Assembly (NCBI GenBank): GCA_032622095.1
Contig: CP136063.1
Coordinates: forward strand, 274,961,426 to 275,025,425
Length of the DNA: 64,000 bases
Direction of reading: 5' to 3'
Source of the DNA: Siphonodentalium dalli
Taxonomy: Eukaryota; Mollusca; Scaphopoda; Gadilida; Siphonodentaliidae
The notes under the pieces are model-generated. The model was not told where the DNA came from and ran no database searches. It was given only the letters and a program-made list of their open reading frames with translations. A program made the translations under genes and the position numbers. Positions within the stretch are counted from its first letter, which is position 1, and each line of letters begins with the position of its first letter. This document shows positions 48,001 to 59,399 of the stretch, piece after piece.

Positions 48001-51000
48001 ATGAGTGGGCAAAGTTTCTCCTGCCTTTCCATACACCTGCCCTAACTCAAAATATTCATTTTTGGTCATCAATTTCTGAGAATGGCATCTATCTGGGTCA
48101 ATTGGGGCCAAACTTAGTTCAATATGATGAGATACAATAAATAAAATCAAAACAGAGCTTTTGAGTCTGATATTTTTTTATAAAGGGACGAAAACATGAA
48201 TTTTCCCAGATATGGGAGACCAGGCATGCCCTAATATTTACATTATGGGCAATGGGAGTAACTTAACATAATGCATTGTCCCAGTCTTTTGATAATCATT
48301 TAGATTTACATCTCACACAGTTCTTTAGATGTATTAGCCACATATAGAGTGAATAAAAATGAGTAGGCCAAGTTTCTCCTGTTTTACCCACACCTGCCCT
48401 ACCTCAAAATATGCATTTTTGGTCATCAATTACCGAGAATGGCCTCTATCTGTGTCTATTGGGACCAAACTTAGTTCAGTATGATGAGATACAATAAATA
48501 AAATAAAAACAGAGGTTTTGAGACTGATAAATGTTTATTCCGGGATGAAAACATGAATTTTCACAGATTTGGGAGACCAGACCTGCCCTAACTTTTACAT
48601 TATGGACAATGGCAGTTACTTAACATAATGTGTTGTCCCAGTCTTATGATATCCAATTAGATTCACATCTCAGAGAGTTCTTTATATGTATTTAGCCACA
48701 TATAGAGTGAATAAAAATGAGTGGGCCAAGTTTCTTGTGCAATTACCGCACACCTGCCCTGCCTCAAAATATGCATTTTTGGTCATCAATTTCTGAGAAT
48801 GGCCTCTATCTGGGCCAAACTTATTCAGTATGATGAGATACAATAAATAAAATCAAAACAGACGTTTTGAGACTAATACATTTTTATTACGAGACGGAAA
48901 CATGAATTTTCGCAGATTTTGGAGATCAGACCTGTCCTAACTTTTGCATTGGGTGCCATTAACTTAACATAATGTATTGTCCTAGTCTTGATATCCATTT
49001 AGATTAACATCTCAGACAGTTCTTTATATGTACTTAGCCACACATAGAGTGAATAAAAATGAGTGGGCCAAGTTTCTTGTGCAATTACCCCACACCTGCC
49101 CTACCTCAAAATATGCATTTTTGGTCATCAATTACTGAGAATGGCCTCTATCTGGGTCAATTGGGGCCAAACTTAGTTCAATATGATGAGAGGTTTTGAG
49201 ACTGATAAACTTTTATAACGGGACGAAAACATGAATTTTCGCAGATTTGGGAGACCAGACCTGCCCTAACTTCTACATTATGGGCCATGGCAGTAATTTA
49301 ACATAATGTTTTTCCCAGTCTTTTGATATCCATTGAGATTCACATCTCAGACAGTTCTTTCGATGTATTTCGCCACATATAGATTGAATAAAAATGAGTG
49401 GCCCGAGTTTCTCCTGCCTTCTCCGCACTTGCTCTACCTCAAAATGTGCATTTATGGCCCGCAATTTATGAGAATGGCCTCTATCTGGGTCAATTGGGAC
49501 CAAACTTAGTTCAATCTGATGAGAGGTTTTGAGACTGATAATATTTTATTACGGGACGAAAACATGAATTTTCACAGAATTAGGAGACCAGACCTGCCCG
49601 AAATTTTACATTGTGGGCCATGGCAGAAATTTAACATAATGTATTGTCCCAGTCTTTTGATATCCAGTTAGATTCACAAATCAGACCGTTCTTTAGATGT
49701 ATTAACCCACATATAGAGTGAATAAAAATGAGTGGTCCAAGTTTCTCCTGTCTTGCCTCACACCTGCCCTACCTCAAAATGTACATTTTTGGTCATCAAT
49801 TTCTGAGAGAATGGCCTCTATCTGGGTCAATTGGGGTCAAACTTAGTTCAATATGATGAGATACAATAAATGAAATCAAAACAGAGGTTTTGAGACTGAT
49901 AAATTTTTATTACGGGACGCAAACATGAATTTTCGCAGATTTGGGAGACAAGATCTGACCTAACTTTTACATTGTGGGCCATGGCAGTAACTTAACATAA
50001 TGTCTTGCCCCAGTCTTTTGATATCCATTTTAGATTCACATCTCAGACAGTTCTTTATATGTATTTCGCCACATATAGATTGAATAAAAATGAGTGGCCC
50101 AAGTTTCTCCTGCCTTACCCCACACCTGCTCTGCCTCAAAATATGCTTTTTTGGTCATCAATTTCTGAGAATGGCCTCTATCTGGGTCAATTGGGCCAAA
50201 CTTAGTTCAATAAGATGAGAGGTTTTGAGACTGATAAATTTGTATTACGGGACGAAAACATGAATTTTCACAGATTTGGGAGACCAGATCTGCCCTAACT
50301 TTTACATTGTGGGCCATGGCAAAAACTTAACATAATGTCTTGACCCAGTCTTTGATATCCATTTAGATTCACATCTCAGACAGTTCTTTAGATGTATTTC
50401 GCCACATATAGAGTGAATACAAATGAGTGGGCCAAGTTTCTCCTGCCCTATGCGCACTTGCTATACCTCAAAATATGCATTTTTGGACCGCAATTTCTGA
50501 GAATGGCCTCCATCTGGGTCAATTGGGACCAAACTTAGTTCAATATGATGAGAGGATTTGAGACTGATAAATTTTTATTACGGGACGAAAAGATGAATTT
50601 TCTCAGAATTGGGAGACCAGACCTGCCCGAACATTTACATTGTGGGCCGTGGCAGTAATTTAACATAAGGTATTGTCCCAGTCTTTTGATATCCATTTAG
50701 ATTCATAACTCAGACAGTTCTTTAGATGCATTTAGCAAAATATAGAGTGAATGAAAATGGGTGGGCCAAGTTTCTCCTGTCATACCCACACCTGTCCTAC
50801 CTCAAAATGTGCATTTTTGGTCGTCAATTTTTGAGAATGGCCTCTATCTGGGTCAATTGGGGCCAGTCTTAGTTCAATATGATGAGATACGATAAATAAA
50901 ATCAAAACAGAGGTTTTGAGACTGATAATTTTTTATTACGGGTCGAAAACATGAATTTTCACAGAATTAGGAGACCAGACCTGCCCGAACTTTTACATTG

Positions 51001-53088
51001 TGGGCCATGGCAGAAATTTTACATAATGTATTGTCCCAGTCTTTTGATATCCAGTTAGATTCACAAATCAGACCGTTTATTAGATGTATTAACCCACATA
51101 TAGAGTGAATAAAAATGAGTGGTCCAAGTTTCTCCTGTCTTACCCCACACCTGCCCTACCTCAAAATGTACATTTTTGGTCATCAATTTCTGAGAGAATG
51201 GCCTCTATCTGGGTCAATTGGGGTCAAACTTAGTTCAATATGATGAGATACAATAAATGAAATCAAAACAGAGGTTTTGAGACTGATAAATTTTTATTAC
51301 GGGACGCAAACATGAATTTTCGCAGATTTGGGAGACAAGATCTGACCTAACTTTTACATTGTGGGCCATGGCAGTAACTTAACATAATGTCTTGCCCCAG
51401 TCTTTTGATATCCATTTTAGATTCACATCTCAGACAGTTCTTTATATGTATTTCGCCACATATAGATTGAATAAAAATGAGTGGCCCAAGTTTCTCCTGC
51501 CTTACCCCACACCTGCTCTGCCTCAAAATATGCTTTTTTGGTCATCAATTTCTGAGAATGGCCTCTATCTGGGTCAATTGGGCCAAACTTAGTTCAATAA
51601 GATGAGAGGTTTTGAGACTGATAAATTTGTATTACGGGACGAAAACATGAATTTTCACAGATTTGGGAGACCAGATCTGCCCTAACTTTTACATTGTGGG
51701 CCATGGCAAAAACTTAACATAATGTCTTGACCCAGTCTTTTGATATCCATTTAGATTCACATCTCAGACAGTTCTTTAGATGTATTTCGCCACATATAGA
51801 GTGAATACAAATGAGTGGGCCAAGTTTCTCCTGCCCTATGCGCACTTGCTATACCTCAAAATATGCATTTTTGGACCGCAATTTCTGAGAATGGCCTCCA
51901 TCTGGGTCAATTGGGACCAAACTTAGTTCAATATGATGAGAGGATTGAGACTGATAAATTTTTATTACGGGACGAAAAGATGAATTTTCTCAGAATTGGG
52001 AGACCAGACCTGCCCGAACATTTACATTGTGGGCCGTGGCAGTAATTTAACATAAGGTATTGTCCCAGTCTTTTGATATCCATTTAGATTCATAACTCAG
52101 ACAGTTCTTTAGATGCATTTAGCAAAATATAGAGTGAATGAAAATGGGTGGGCCAAGTTTCTCCTGTCATACCCACACCTGTCCTACCTCAAAATGTGCA
52201 TTTTTGGTCGTCAATTTCTGAGAATGGCCTCTATCTGGGTCAATTGGGGCCAGTCTTAGTTCAATATGATGAGATACGATAAATAAAATCAAAACAGAGG
52301 TTTTGAGACTAATAAATTTTTATTACAGAACGTAAACATGAATTTTCGCAGATTTGGGAGACCAGACCTGCCCTAACTTTTACATTATGGGCCATGGCAG
52401 TAACTTAACATAATTTATTGTCCCAGTCTTTTGATATCCACTTAGATTCACATCTCTGACAGTTATTTAGATGTATTAAGCCACATAGAGTGAATGGAAA
52501 TGAGTGGGCCAAGTTTCTCCTGCCTTAAAACACACCTGCCCTTCCTCCAAATATGCATTTTTGGTCATCAATTTTTTAGATAATGGCCTCTATCTGGTTC
52601 AATTGGGCCCAAACTTAGTTCAATATGGTGAGTTACAATAAATAAAATAAAAACAGAGCTTTTGAGTTCGATAAATTTTTATTAAGAGACGAAAACATGA
52701 ATTTTCACAGATTTGGGAGACCAGACATGCCCTAACTTTTACATTATGGGCCATGGGAGTAACTTAACATAATGTATTGTCCCAGTCTTTTGATATCCAT
52801 TTATTGAGTGAATAAAAATGAGTGGGCCAAGTTTCTCCTGTTTTACCCACACCTGCCCTACCTCAAAATATGCATTTTTGGTCATCAATTTCTGAGAATG
52901 GCCTCTATCTGGTCAATTGGGGCCAAACTTAGTTCAATCTGATGAGATACAATAAATAAAATCAAAAGAGATGTTTTGAGACTGATAAAATTTTATTGCG
53001 TGACGAAAACACGAATTTTCACAGATTTGGGAGACCAAACCTGCCCTAACTTTTAAATTATTGGACATGGCAGCAACTTAACATTTTA
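33017..53088 (+). repeat. ~358-bp satellite, 20-kb forward segment E
   Basis: Roughly 55-60 monomers in one orientation. Full monomers are about 358 bp; a common variant of about 330 bp lacks the GATACAATAAATAAAA block. Multi-monomer blocks recur: about 1.41 kb (34.4 to 35.8 kb), about 3.52 kb (44.4 to 47.9 kb) and 1,387 bp (49.5 to 50.9 kb). Truncated monomers occur near 37985, 40830, 43622 and 52803. A minus-strand frame of about 67 codons (MILFIVSHHVEISLAPIEPD...) recurs once per suitable monomer and reflects repeat homogenisation; monomer length and stops exclude a continuous product. Confidence 0.93.
49540..52317. repeat. 1,387-bp four-monomer block, tandemly duplicated
   Basis: 49540-50926 and 50927-52317 are nearly identical, differing at only a handful of sites (e.g. 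GTTCTTTAG against GTTTATTAG). They are far more alike than neighbouring monomers, so this is a recent duplication by unequal exchange. Confidence 0.85.
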
Positions 53089-53242
53089 CAGTTGTTGCCC
53101 GAATCGGATGTCGAGGGAGACATTGAGATTTGTGACCCGCTCGAGAACGGAATGTCTCCGGAGGAGCACAGCTCCGATGGAGACATTCTGTTCTCGAGCG
53201 GGTGACAAATATAGATGTCTCCCGAGAAGAAGGACAACAACT
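53089..53242. repeat. Palindromic cap 4
   Basis: The outer ends are CAGTTGTTGCCC and GGACAACAACTG. The inner arms 53115-53159 and 53179-53223 have the same core as caps 1 and 3. It is preceded by ACTTAACATTTTA of the last monomer and followed by TTTTGTTATC. Confidence 0.85.
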
Positions 53243-53990
53243 GTTTTGTTATCCTATATTATACCACAGAAAAAAATCCTTGCCATCCACACGCACGATG
53301 TTGCACTGAGTCACGAGTTCTTTCTTTCCCGATTATGTATTTGTTCAGTAACAACTTATCGTATTGTTCCATAAACGATAGTCAAGCCGTTAAGCGTTTG
53401 ATAATCAGCGTTTATTTACGATCATTTTGGTGGTTAAATCGTCAATATCGGTCCATGCAATGTAAACCCATAAGCCATATAGGTATGTTATCACCTTCTG
53501 CAATGTGGAATATTCAATGTCGCCTTGCGCGCGGAATTTACCAGCGATTTTCATTTCATAACGGTCTTCCCCGAAAGCTATTGGGAAGTTGTCGATTTCA
53601 TTAATGTACATTCATATGTGTTAGTGCTCCCACGTTCATGGCGATCCTCACACAAAATACTTCTATGAGTACATTGCAGACATCGCGGAGAGGTCTGATA
53701 TCATGGATAAGCGTACTGTGCCATCGACAAACGTATGCACTACGTTGTCTACCAGCAAACATTTATAACCAACCAACCTGAAGGGATCCACTCTTTCAAT
53801 CTTACACCATAATGTCGACATGAACATATTGAATCACCGAGATGTTTCGATGTAAAAAGTACATAATAACGCTTGTCCGATAAAAGTGTCAACTTAAAAG
53901 TTCGAATATTAGTGTTCACCAAATATATGCAAATTAGCAAACACCACAACTGGTGTGTTTTGCGAATCCGTGGGGTATAATATGATCGTA
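53243..53990 (+). mobile_element. Module 3, right flank of the 20-kb array
   Basis: Homologous to module 1 near its cap and, in inverse, to module 2 over its whole length. Homology to module 2 ends near TGGGGTATAATATGATCGTA. No satellite follows. Confidence 0.7.
53405..53830 (-). pseudogene. Coding-like fragment in module 3
   Basis: The minus frame 53405-53611 reads EIDNFPIAFGEDRYEMKIAG, then STLQKVITYLYGLWVYIAW and TDIDDLTTKMIVNKR. The upstream piece VDPFRLVGYKCLLVDN lies in another frame with stops between. Among the three modules it preserves the longest intact stretch of the middle and C-terminal pieces. Confidence 0.45.
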
Positions 53991-54061
53991 CGTGGCACGT
54001 AATGGAGCAACCACCAAGTTGATCATTAAGTTCAATGTAACAATAATTATAGGAAGTACCG

Positions 54062-54604
54062 TACATGGTACTACATGTGCTACACCACTCGGAGTAATGT
54101 CTGTGTCGTCACACAAATACCATGCTAGAACTTGGATTAATATATTCGTAATCGTATATAGTCACCAATAGCCGGGTTACTACCGTAGTAACGGACATTG
54201 CCCATCTAGTGAACTATTAAAACCCAGCATTAAAATCATTGTAATGATCAGTCCAAACATATGAGTAAAGTTCGAACATAAGATAATAATAGCTGAGAAC
54301 CTGGTGCGAATTGAACTGTGGTGGGGCCTCAAGCATATCTACCCCTGCACATCAGAACAGAATTATGCCATGAAATGGCATAAGTAGCTTGAGGATGGAA
54401 GTAAACCATCATCCCACAGCGAAATCAACCAGGCCTGTTGGTTTGAATAGTTCACTAGATGGGCAATGTCAGGTACTACGGTAGTAACCCGGCTATTGGT
54501 GACTATATACGATTACGAATATATCAATTCAAGTTCTAACATGGTATTTTAGTGTAATGACACAGACATTTCTCCGATTGGTGTAGCACATGTAGTACCC
54601 TGTA
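54062..54604. mobile_element. Foldback/MITE-like element, ~158-bp inverted arms
   Basis: The arms 54062-54218 and 54446-54604 are about 90% complementary (GTACTACATGTGCTACACCA and TAGTCACCAATAGCCGGGTT in both). The 227-base core holds the dispersed block also found at 12478-12640. No frame is recognised; it is non-autonomous. An AT dinucleotide tract (TATATATACATATATATAT-like) follows on the right. Confidence 0.85.
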
Positions 54605-54689
54605 TGTATATATACATATATATATCACAGCAGAAGTTTCCTTATAATTAATGGATGGAAATGGAATGCCAATAATATTTGTATTATTT

Positions 54690-55075
54690 GAGTCGGACAT
54701 AGATTACCTTAGCTGCAGGCAATCAATGCAATACATGTAAACTATGTAGAAAAAAAAATTATTGAATATGTGAATATGATACGTCACTTTAATGTTTGAG
54801 TCGGACATAGCTTACCTTACCTGAAGGCAATCAATGCAATAAGTGATGTAGAAACAGAAATTATTGAATGAAGTGTAATGAATATGAAGCGTCATTTTAA
54901 TGCAATATCAATTGGGAGGAAGAGAAATGTTACTTTAATAGTTAACGATGATATACATATATAAGTATAGATTATCCCCATTGAAGACGATCAATGCAAT
55001 GACCAGTGTAGAAATGGAGAAAAAAAATGTTGCCTGAATGAAACGATGTGTGAACATAAAGTCTCACTTTAATGA
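54690..55075. repeat. Three degenerate ~110-170 bp tandem units
   Basis: GAGTCGGACATAG..TTACCTTA occurs at 54690 and 54798, and GATCAATGCAATGACCAGTG gives a more diverged third copy near 54968. Each is followed by GTAGAAA, TTATTGAAT and TCACTTTAATG words. Confidence 0.65.
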
Positions 55076-55279
55076 AATGTTGAGATGATGGAATCAACGA
55101 TAAATTTGCAATTTCTGTAATGATGAAATTGGTTCACATACCGGTATACATGTATATGCAGCTGAAAATGTGAATTGACTGAAATGTAATTATGAAAGTG
55201 TCAATGACACTGTAGCTCAACGAGGAAAGGGAATAATTTCATGTGTTACAGTTAATGGAGCGATTAGGAATTTGTAAAG
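55076..55279. other. Spacer before the 160-bp satellite
   Basis: AT-rich sequence with no gene or repeat recognised. Confidence 0.4.
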
Positions 55280-58200
55280 TTGAAAGTCCTAGATATGCAA
55301 AGATTAAAATCCAAGATGGCCGCGACAGCCATCGTTTTTTTGCCAAATGACCCAAAAAAGACTCCTTCCTATTTACATGTCATTGTTAACATCCTTCACA
55401 AATTTCATGATGATCCGACAAAAGATACGACCTGTAGCCCATGTCAAAGGATTTAGTCGTGTAAAGAGTAAAATACAAGATGGCTGCTGGCGACTAGGTT
55501 TCTTGGTTCAATTCAAAATGAATCTTTTCCCATCTACATGTAATTGTTAACATCCATGACAAATCTCACGATGATTGGACCAAAGATTCGACGTGTAGCC
55601 CTTGACAAAGAATTTAGTCATGCAAAGAGTATAATCCAAGATGGCTGCTGGCGGCCATGTTTTTGGCCGAACAACCCCAAAATTACTCATTTCCCATCTA
55701 CATGTCAATTTTAACATCCATGAGAAATTTAATAATGATCCGACAAAAGATACGACCTGTGGCCCGTGCTAATGGATTGAATTTTGAAATCAAAGATGAC
55801 CGCTGACGGCCATGTTTTTTGGTCAAACGACCCCAAAATGACTCGTTCCCATCTACATTGTACATGTCAATAGCCATGACAAATATCATAATGATCTGAC
55901 CAAAGGTACGACCTAGAGCCTGTGCCGATGAATTTAGTCATGCAAAGAGTATAATCCAAGATGGCTGCTGGCGGCCATGTTTTTGGCCGAACAACCCCGA
56001 AATTACTCATTTCCCATCTACATGTCAATTTTAACATCCATGACAAATTTAATAATGATCCGACAAAAGATACGACCTGTGGTCCGTGCTAATGGATTAA
56101 ATTTTGAAATCCAAGATGACCGCTGACGGCCATGTTTTTTGGTCAAACGACCCCAAAATGACTCGTTCCCATCTGCATTGTACATATCAATAGCCATGAC
56201 AAATATCATAATGATCTGACCAAAGGTACGACCTAGAGCCTGTGCCGAAGGATTTAGTCATGCAAAGAGTAAAATCCAAGATGCTCATGACGGCCATGTT
56301 CTTTGGTCGAACTACCCCAAAATGACTCATTCCCATCTGACAGCCTGTCATTATTAACATCCATGACAAATTTCATGATAATCAGACGAACGGTACGACA
56401 TGTAGACCGCGCCAATCGATTTAAGTTTGAAATCAAAGAGACAAAGATGGCTGCCAGCGGCCATGTTTTCTGGCCAAATGACCCCAAAATGACTCACTCC
56501 CATCCACATGTCAACGTCAACATTCTTGACAAATTTCATAATGATCTGACCAAAGTAAGGACCTGTAGCCTGTGCCAAATTATTTAGTCATGCAAAGAGT
56601 AAAATCCAAGATGGCTGCTGGCGGTCATGTCTTTTGGCCGAATGACCCCAAAAGGACTCGTTCCTATTTGCATGTCAAGGTCAACAGCCATGACAAATTT
56701 CATAAATATTCTACCAAAGCTACGACCTGCAGCCCGCGCCAAAGGATTTAGTCATGCAAAGAGTAAAATCCAAGATGGCTGCTGGCGGCCATGTTTTTTG
56801 GCCGAACGATCCCAGAATGACCCGTTCCCATCCCATGTACATGTCAGTATTAACATCCATGCAAAATTTCATGATGATCAGACAAGCAGTACGACCTGTA
56901 GCCCGTGCCAATGGATTGAATTTTGAAATCCAAGATGGCCGCTGGCAGCCATGTTTTTTTGCCGAATGACCCCAAAATTACCCATTCCCATCTAGATGTC
57001 ATTATTAACATCCATAACAAATTTCATGAAGATCTGACCAAAGCTACGACGCCAAAGGATTTAGTCGTGCAAAGAGTAAAATCCAAGATGGCTGCTGGCG
57101 GCCATGTTATTTTGGCGAATGACCCCAAGATGATTCTTTCCCATCTACATGTAAATGTCAACATTCATGACAAATTTCATAAAGATCTGACAAAAGCCAC
57201 GACCTGTAGCCCGTGCCAAAGGATTTAGTCATGCAAAGAGTAAAATCTAAGATGGCTGCTGGCGGCCATAACAACCACAGAATGACTCGTTCCCATCTAC
57301 ATGTCAATATTAACATCCATGCAAAGTTGCATGATGATCAGACAAGCAGTACCACCTGTCGCCCATGCAAATGGATTGAATTTTGAAATCCAAGATGGCT
57401 GCTGGCAGCCATGTTTTTCCGCCAAATGACCCCAAAATGACTCATTCCCATCTACATGTCAATTTCAACATTCAGGACAAATTTCATAAAGATCAGACCA
57501 AAGGTATGACCTGTAGCCCGCGCCAAAGGATTTAGTCATGCAAAGAGTAAAATTCAAGATGGCTGCTGTTGGCCATGTTTTTTGGTCAAACTACCCCAAA
57601 ATGACTCGTTCACATCTACATGTCAATGTCAACAGCCATGACAAATATCATATTGATCTGACCAAATGTACAACCTAGAACCTGTGCTGAAGGATTTAGT
57701 CAAGCAAAGAGTAAAATCCAAGATATATTTTGGCCGAATGACCACAAAACAGCTCGTTCCCATCTACATCTCATTGTTAACACCAATGTCAAATTTCATG
57801 AAGATCCGACCAAAGCTACGACCTGTAGCCCGCGCCAGAGGATTTAGTCATGCAAAGAGTAAAATCCAAGATGGCTGCTGGCGGCCATGTTTTTTGGCCG
57901 AACGACCCCAAAATGGCTCGTTCCCATCTGCCTGTCATTATTAACATCCATGACAAATTTCATGATAATCAGAGGAACAGTATGACCTGTAGACAACGTG
58001 AATCGATTTAATTTTTAAATCCAAGATGGCTGCCAGCGGCCATGTTTTTTGGCCGAATGACCCCAAAATGACTCGTTCCCATCTACATGTCAATGTCTAC
58101 ATTCATGACAAATTTCATAATGATCTGACCAAAGGTACGACCTGTAGCCTGTGCCAAAGGATTTAGTCATGCAAAGAGTGAAATCCAAGATGGCTGCTGG

Positions 58201-58625
58201 TGGCCATGATTTTTGGCTGAATGACCCCAAAAGGATTCTTTCCAATCTACATGTTATTGTTAACATCCATGACAAAAATTATGAAGATCCTACCAAAGCT
58301 ACGACCTGTAGCCCGCGCCAAAGGATTTAGTCATGCAAAGAGTAAAATCAAAGATGGCCGCTGGCGGCCATGTATTTTGGTGGAACGACCCCAAAATGAC
58401 TCGTTAACATCCATGACAAATTTCATGATGATCAGACAAACAGTAAGACATGTAGACCGCGCCAATCGATTTAATTTTGAAATCCAAGATGGCTGTCAGC
58501 CGCCATGTTTTTTGGCCAATGACCCCAAAATGACTTGTTCCCATCTACTTGTCAATGTCAACATTCATGACAAATTTTATAAAGATTAGACCAAAGGTAC
58601 GACCTGTAGACCGCGCCAAAGAAAA
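55280..58625 (+). repeat. ~160-bp satellite, about 21 units, partly dimeric
   Basis: The unit is AAGATGGCTGCTGGCGGCCA, TGTTTTTTGGCCGAA, ACCCCAAAATGACTCGTTCC, CATCTACATGTCAATG, CATGACAAATTTCAT, GATCTGACCAAAG and ACGACCTGTAGCCCG. Two linker types alternate (GGATTTAGTCATGCAAAGAG and ATGGATTGAATTTTGAAATC), giving a dimer of about 320 bp; 55620-55930 and 55940-56250 are near-identical dimers. The array ends at a short CA tract near 58640. The many 60-120 codon frames on both strands come from the repeat. Confidence 0.88.
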
Positions 58626-59399
58626 TTGTTGACGGACACACACACACACATGGACGTCGTTGGGCTAATAATGAATATGTGATGTGTCGCTTTTAATGAA
58701 TTGGCAATGACAGCAGTATGGAAACGGTCACTGCGGTTTATGATACACGGTCTACAACCCTACAGGTATTAGCGGGTTGTCACACCAGACGTTGAAGAAA
58801 ATTATGATATATGTCCATGAGGATCTTTTTAAAGATTGGGTAAGTGTTGGCGCTGGGTATAGCTGTTAAAACAATCACATCCGTTAAAACCGCCATAAAC
58901 AGAATTATTATTATAAACAAACCTTGTTCTTATACCAATCATAAATACATGTATCACATTAATTTCAGCATGTTGTTATGTTAATACTTTGTGTTACATT
59001 GTATGTACGCAAACGTCATCTTATGTAAACAAACAGTACATCTACATGTATGTAAAGAGTATGCGATAAGCAGAACACTCAACACCGAGTAGACCCCCAC
59101 TGCATAATACATGTATATGAAATTTTGTTAGAAATGCCACCGTTATTTCATGTGCCAATACGGGTACATATAACTCTTAAGGCTATCAGAACGGTTTGAT
59201 TATTTATTTACAACAAAGTCAATAATGTTCAATCATCGGCATCTGGGTTTCTCCTAGTTGAGTTTATCTTCCTGTCGTCTGCTCGATTTAGGGTCTTCTT
59301 CTGTCTTCATAGATTGGGCGTGTCTGCTTGTCTTCTACTCGGTTGAGTTCCGGTTGAGTTTGTCTTCCTGTCGTCTGCTCTTCTTCTTCCGTCGGCGCA
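58626..59399. other. No gene recognised
   Basis: It starts with GACGGACACACACACACACA and continues as AT-rich DNA. The right part (59230-59399) contains duplicated TGTCTTCCTGTCGTCTGCTC-type words. A 3' LTR of the minus-strand gypsy element would be expected here, but I cannot match it to any upstream copy. Confidence 0.4.

Noticed and set aside
33694-48150. Recurring minus-strand frame of about 67 codons (MILFIVSHHVEISLAPIEPD...) in many satellite monomers
   Set aside because: It appears once per monomer of the right length, is broken in the ~330-bp monomers, and is conserved because the DNA is homogenised. Monomer length is not a multiple of three, so no repeat protein could result.
19825-53088. 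CRISPR-like array
   Set aside because: Repeats are about 358 bp, directly abutting, without unique spacers, in a eukaryotic context.
55347-58589. Many frames of 60-122 codons on both strands
   Set aside because: They repeat every 160 or 320 bases with the satellite unit and stop at unit-specific positions.
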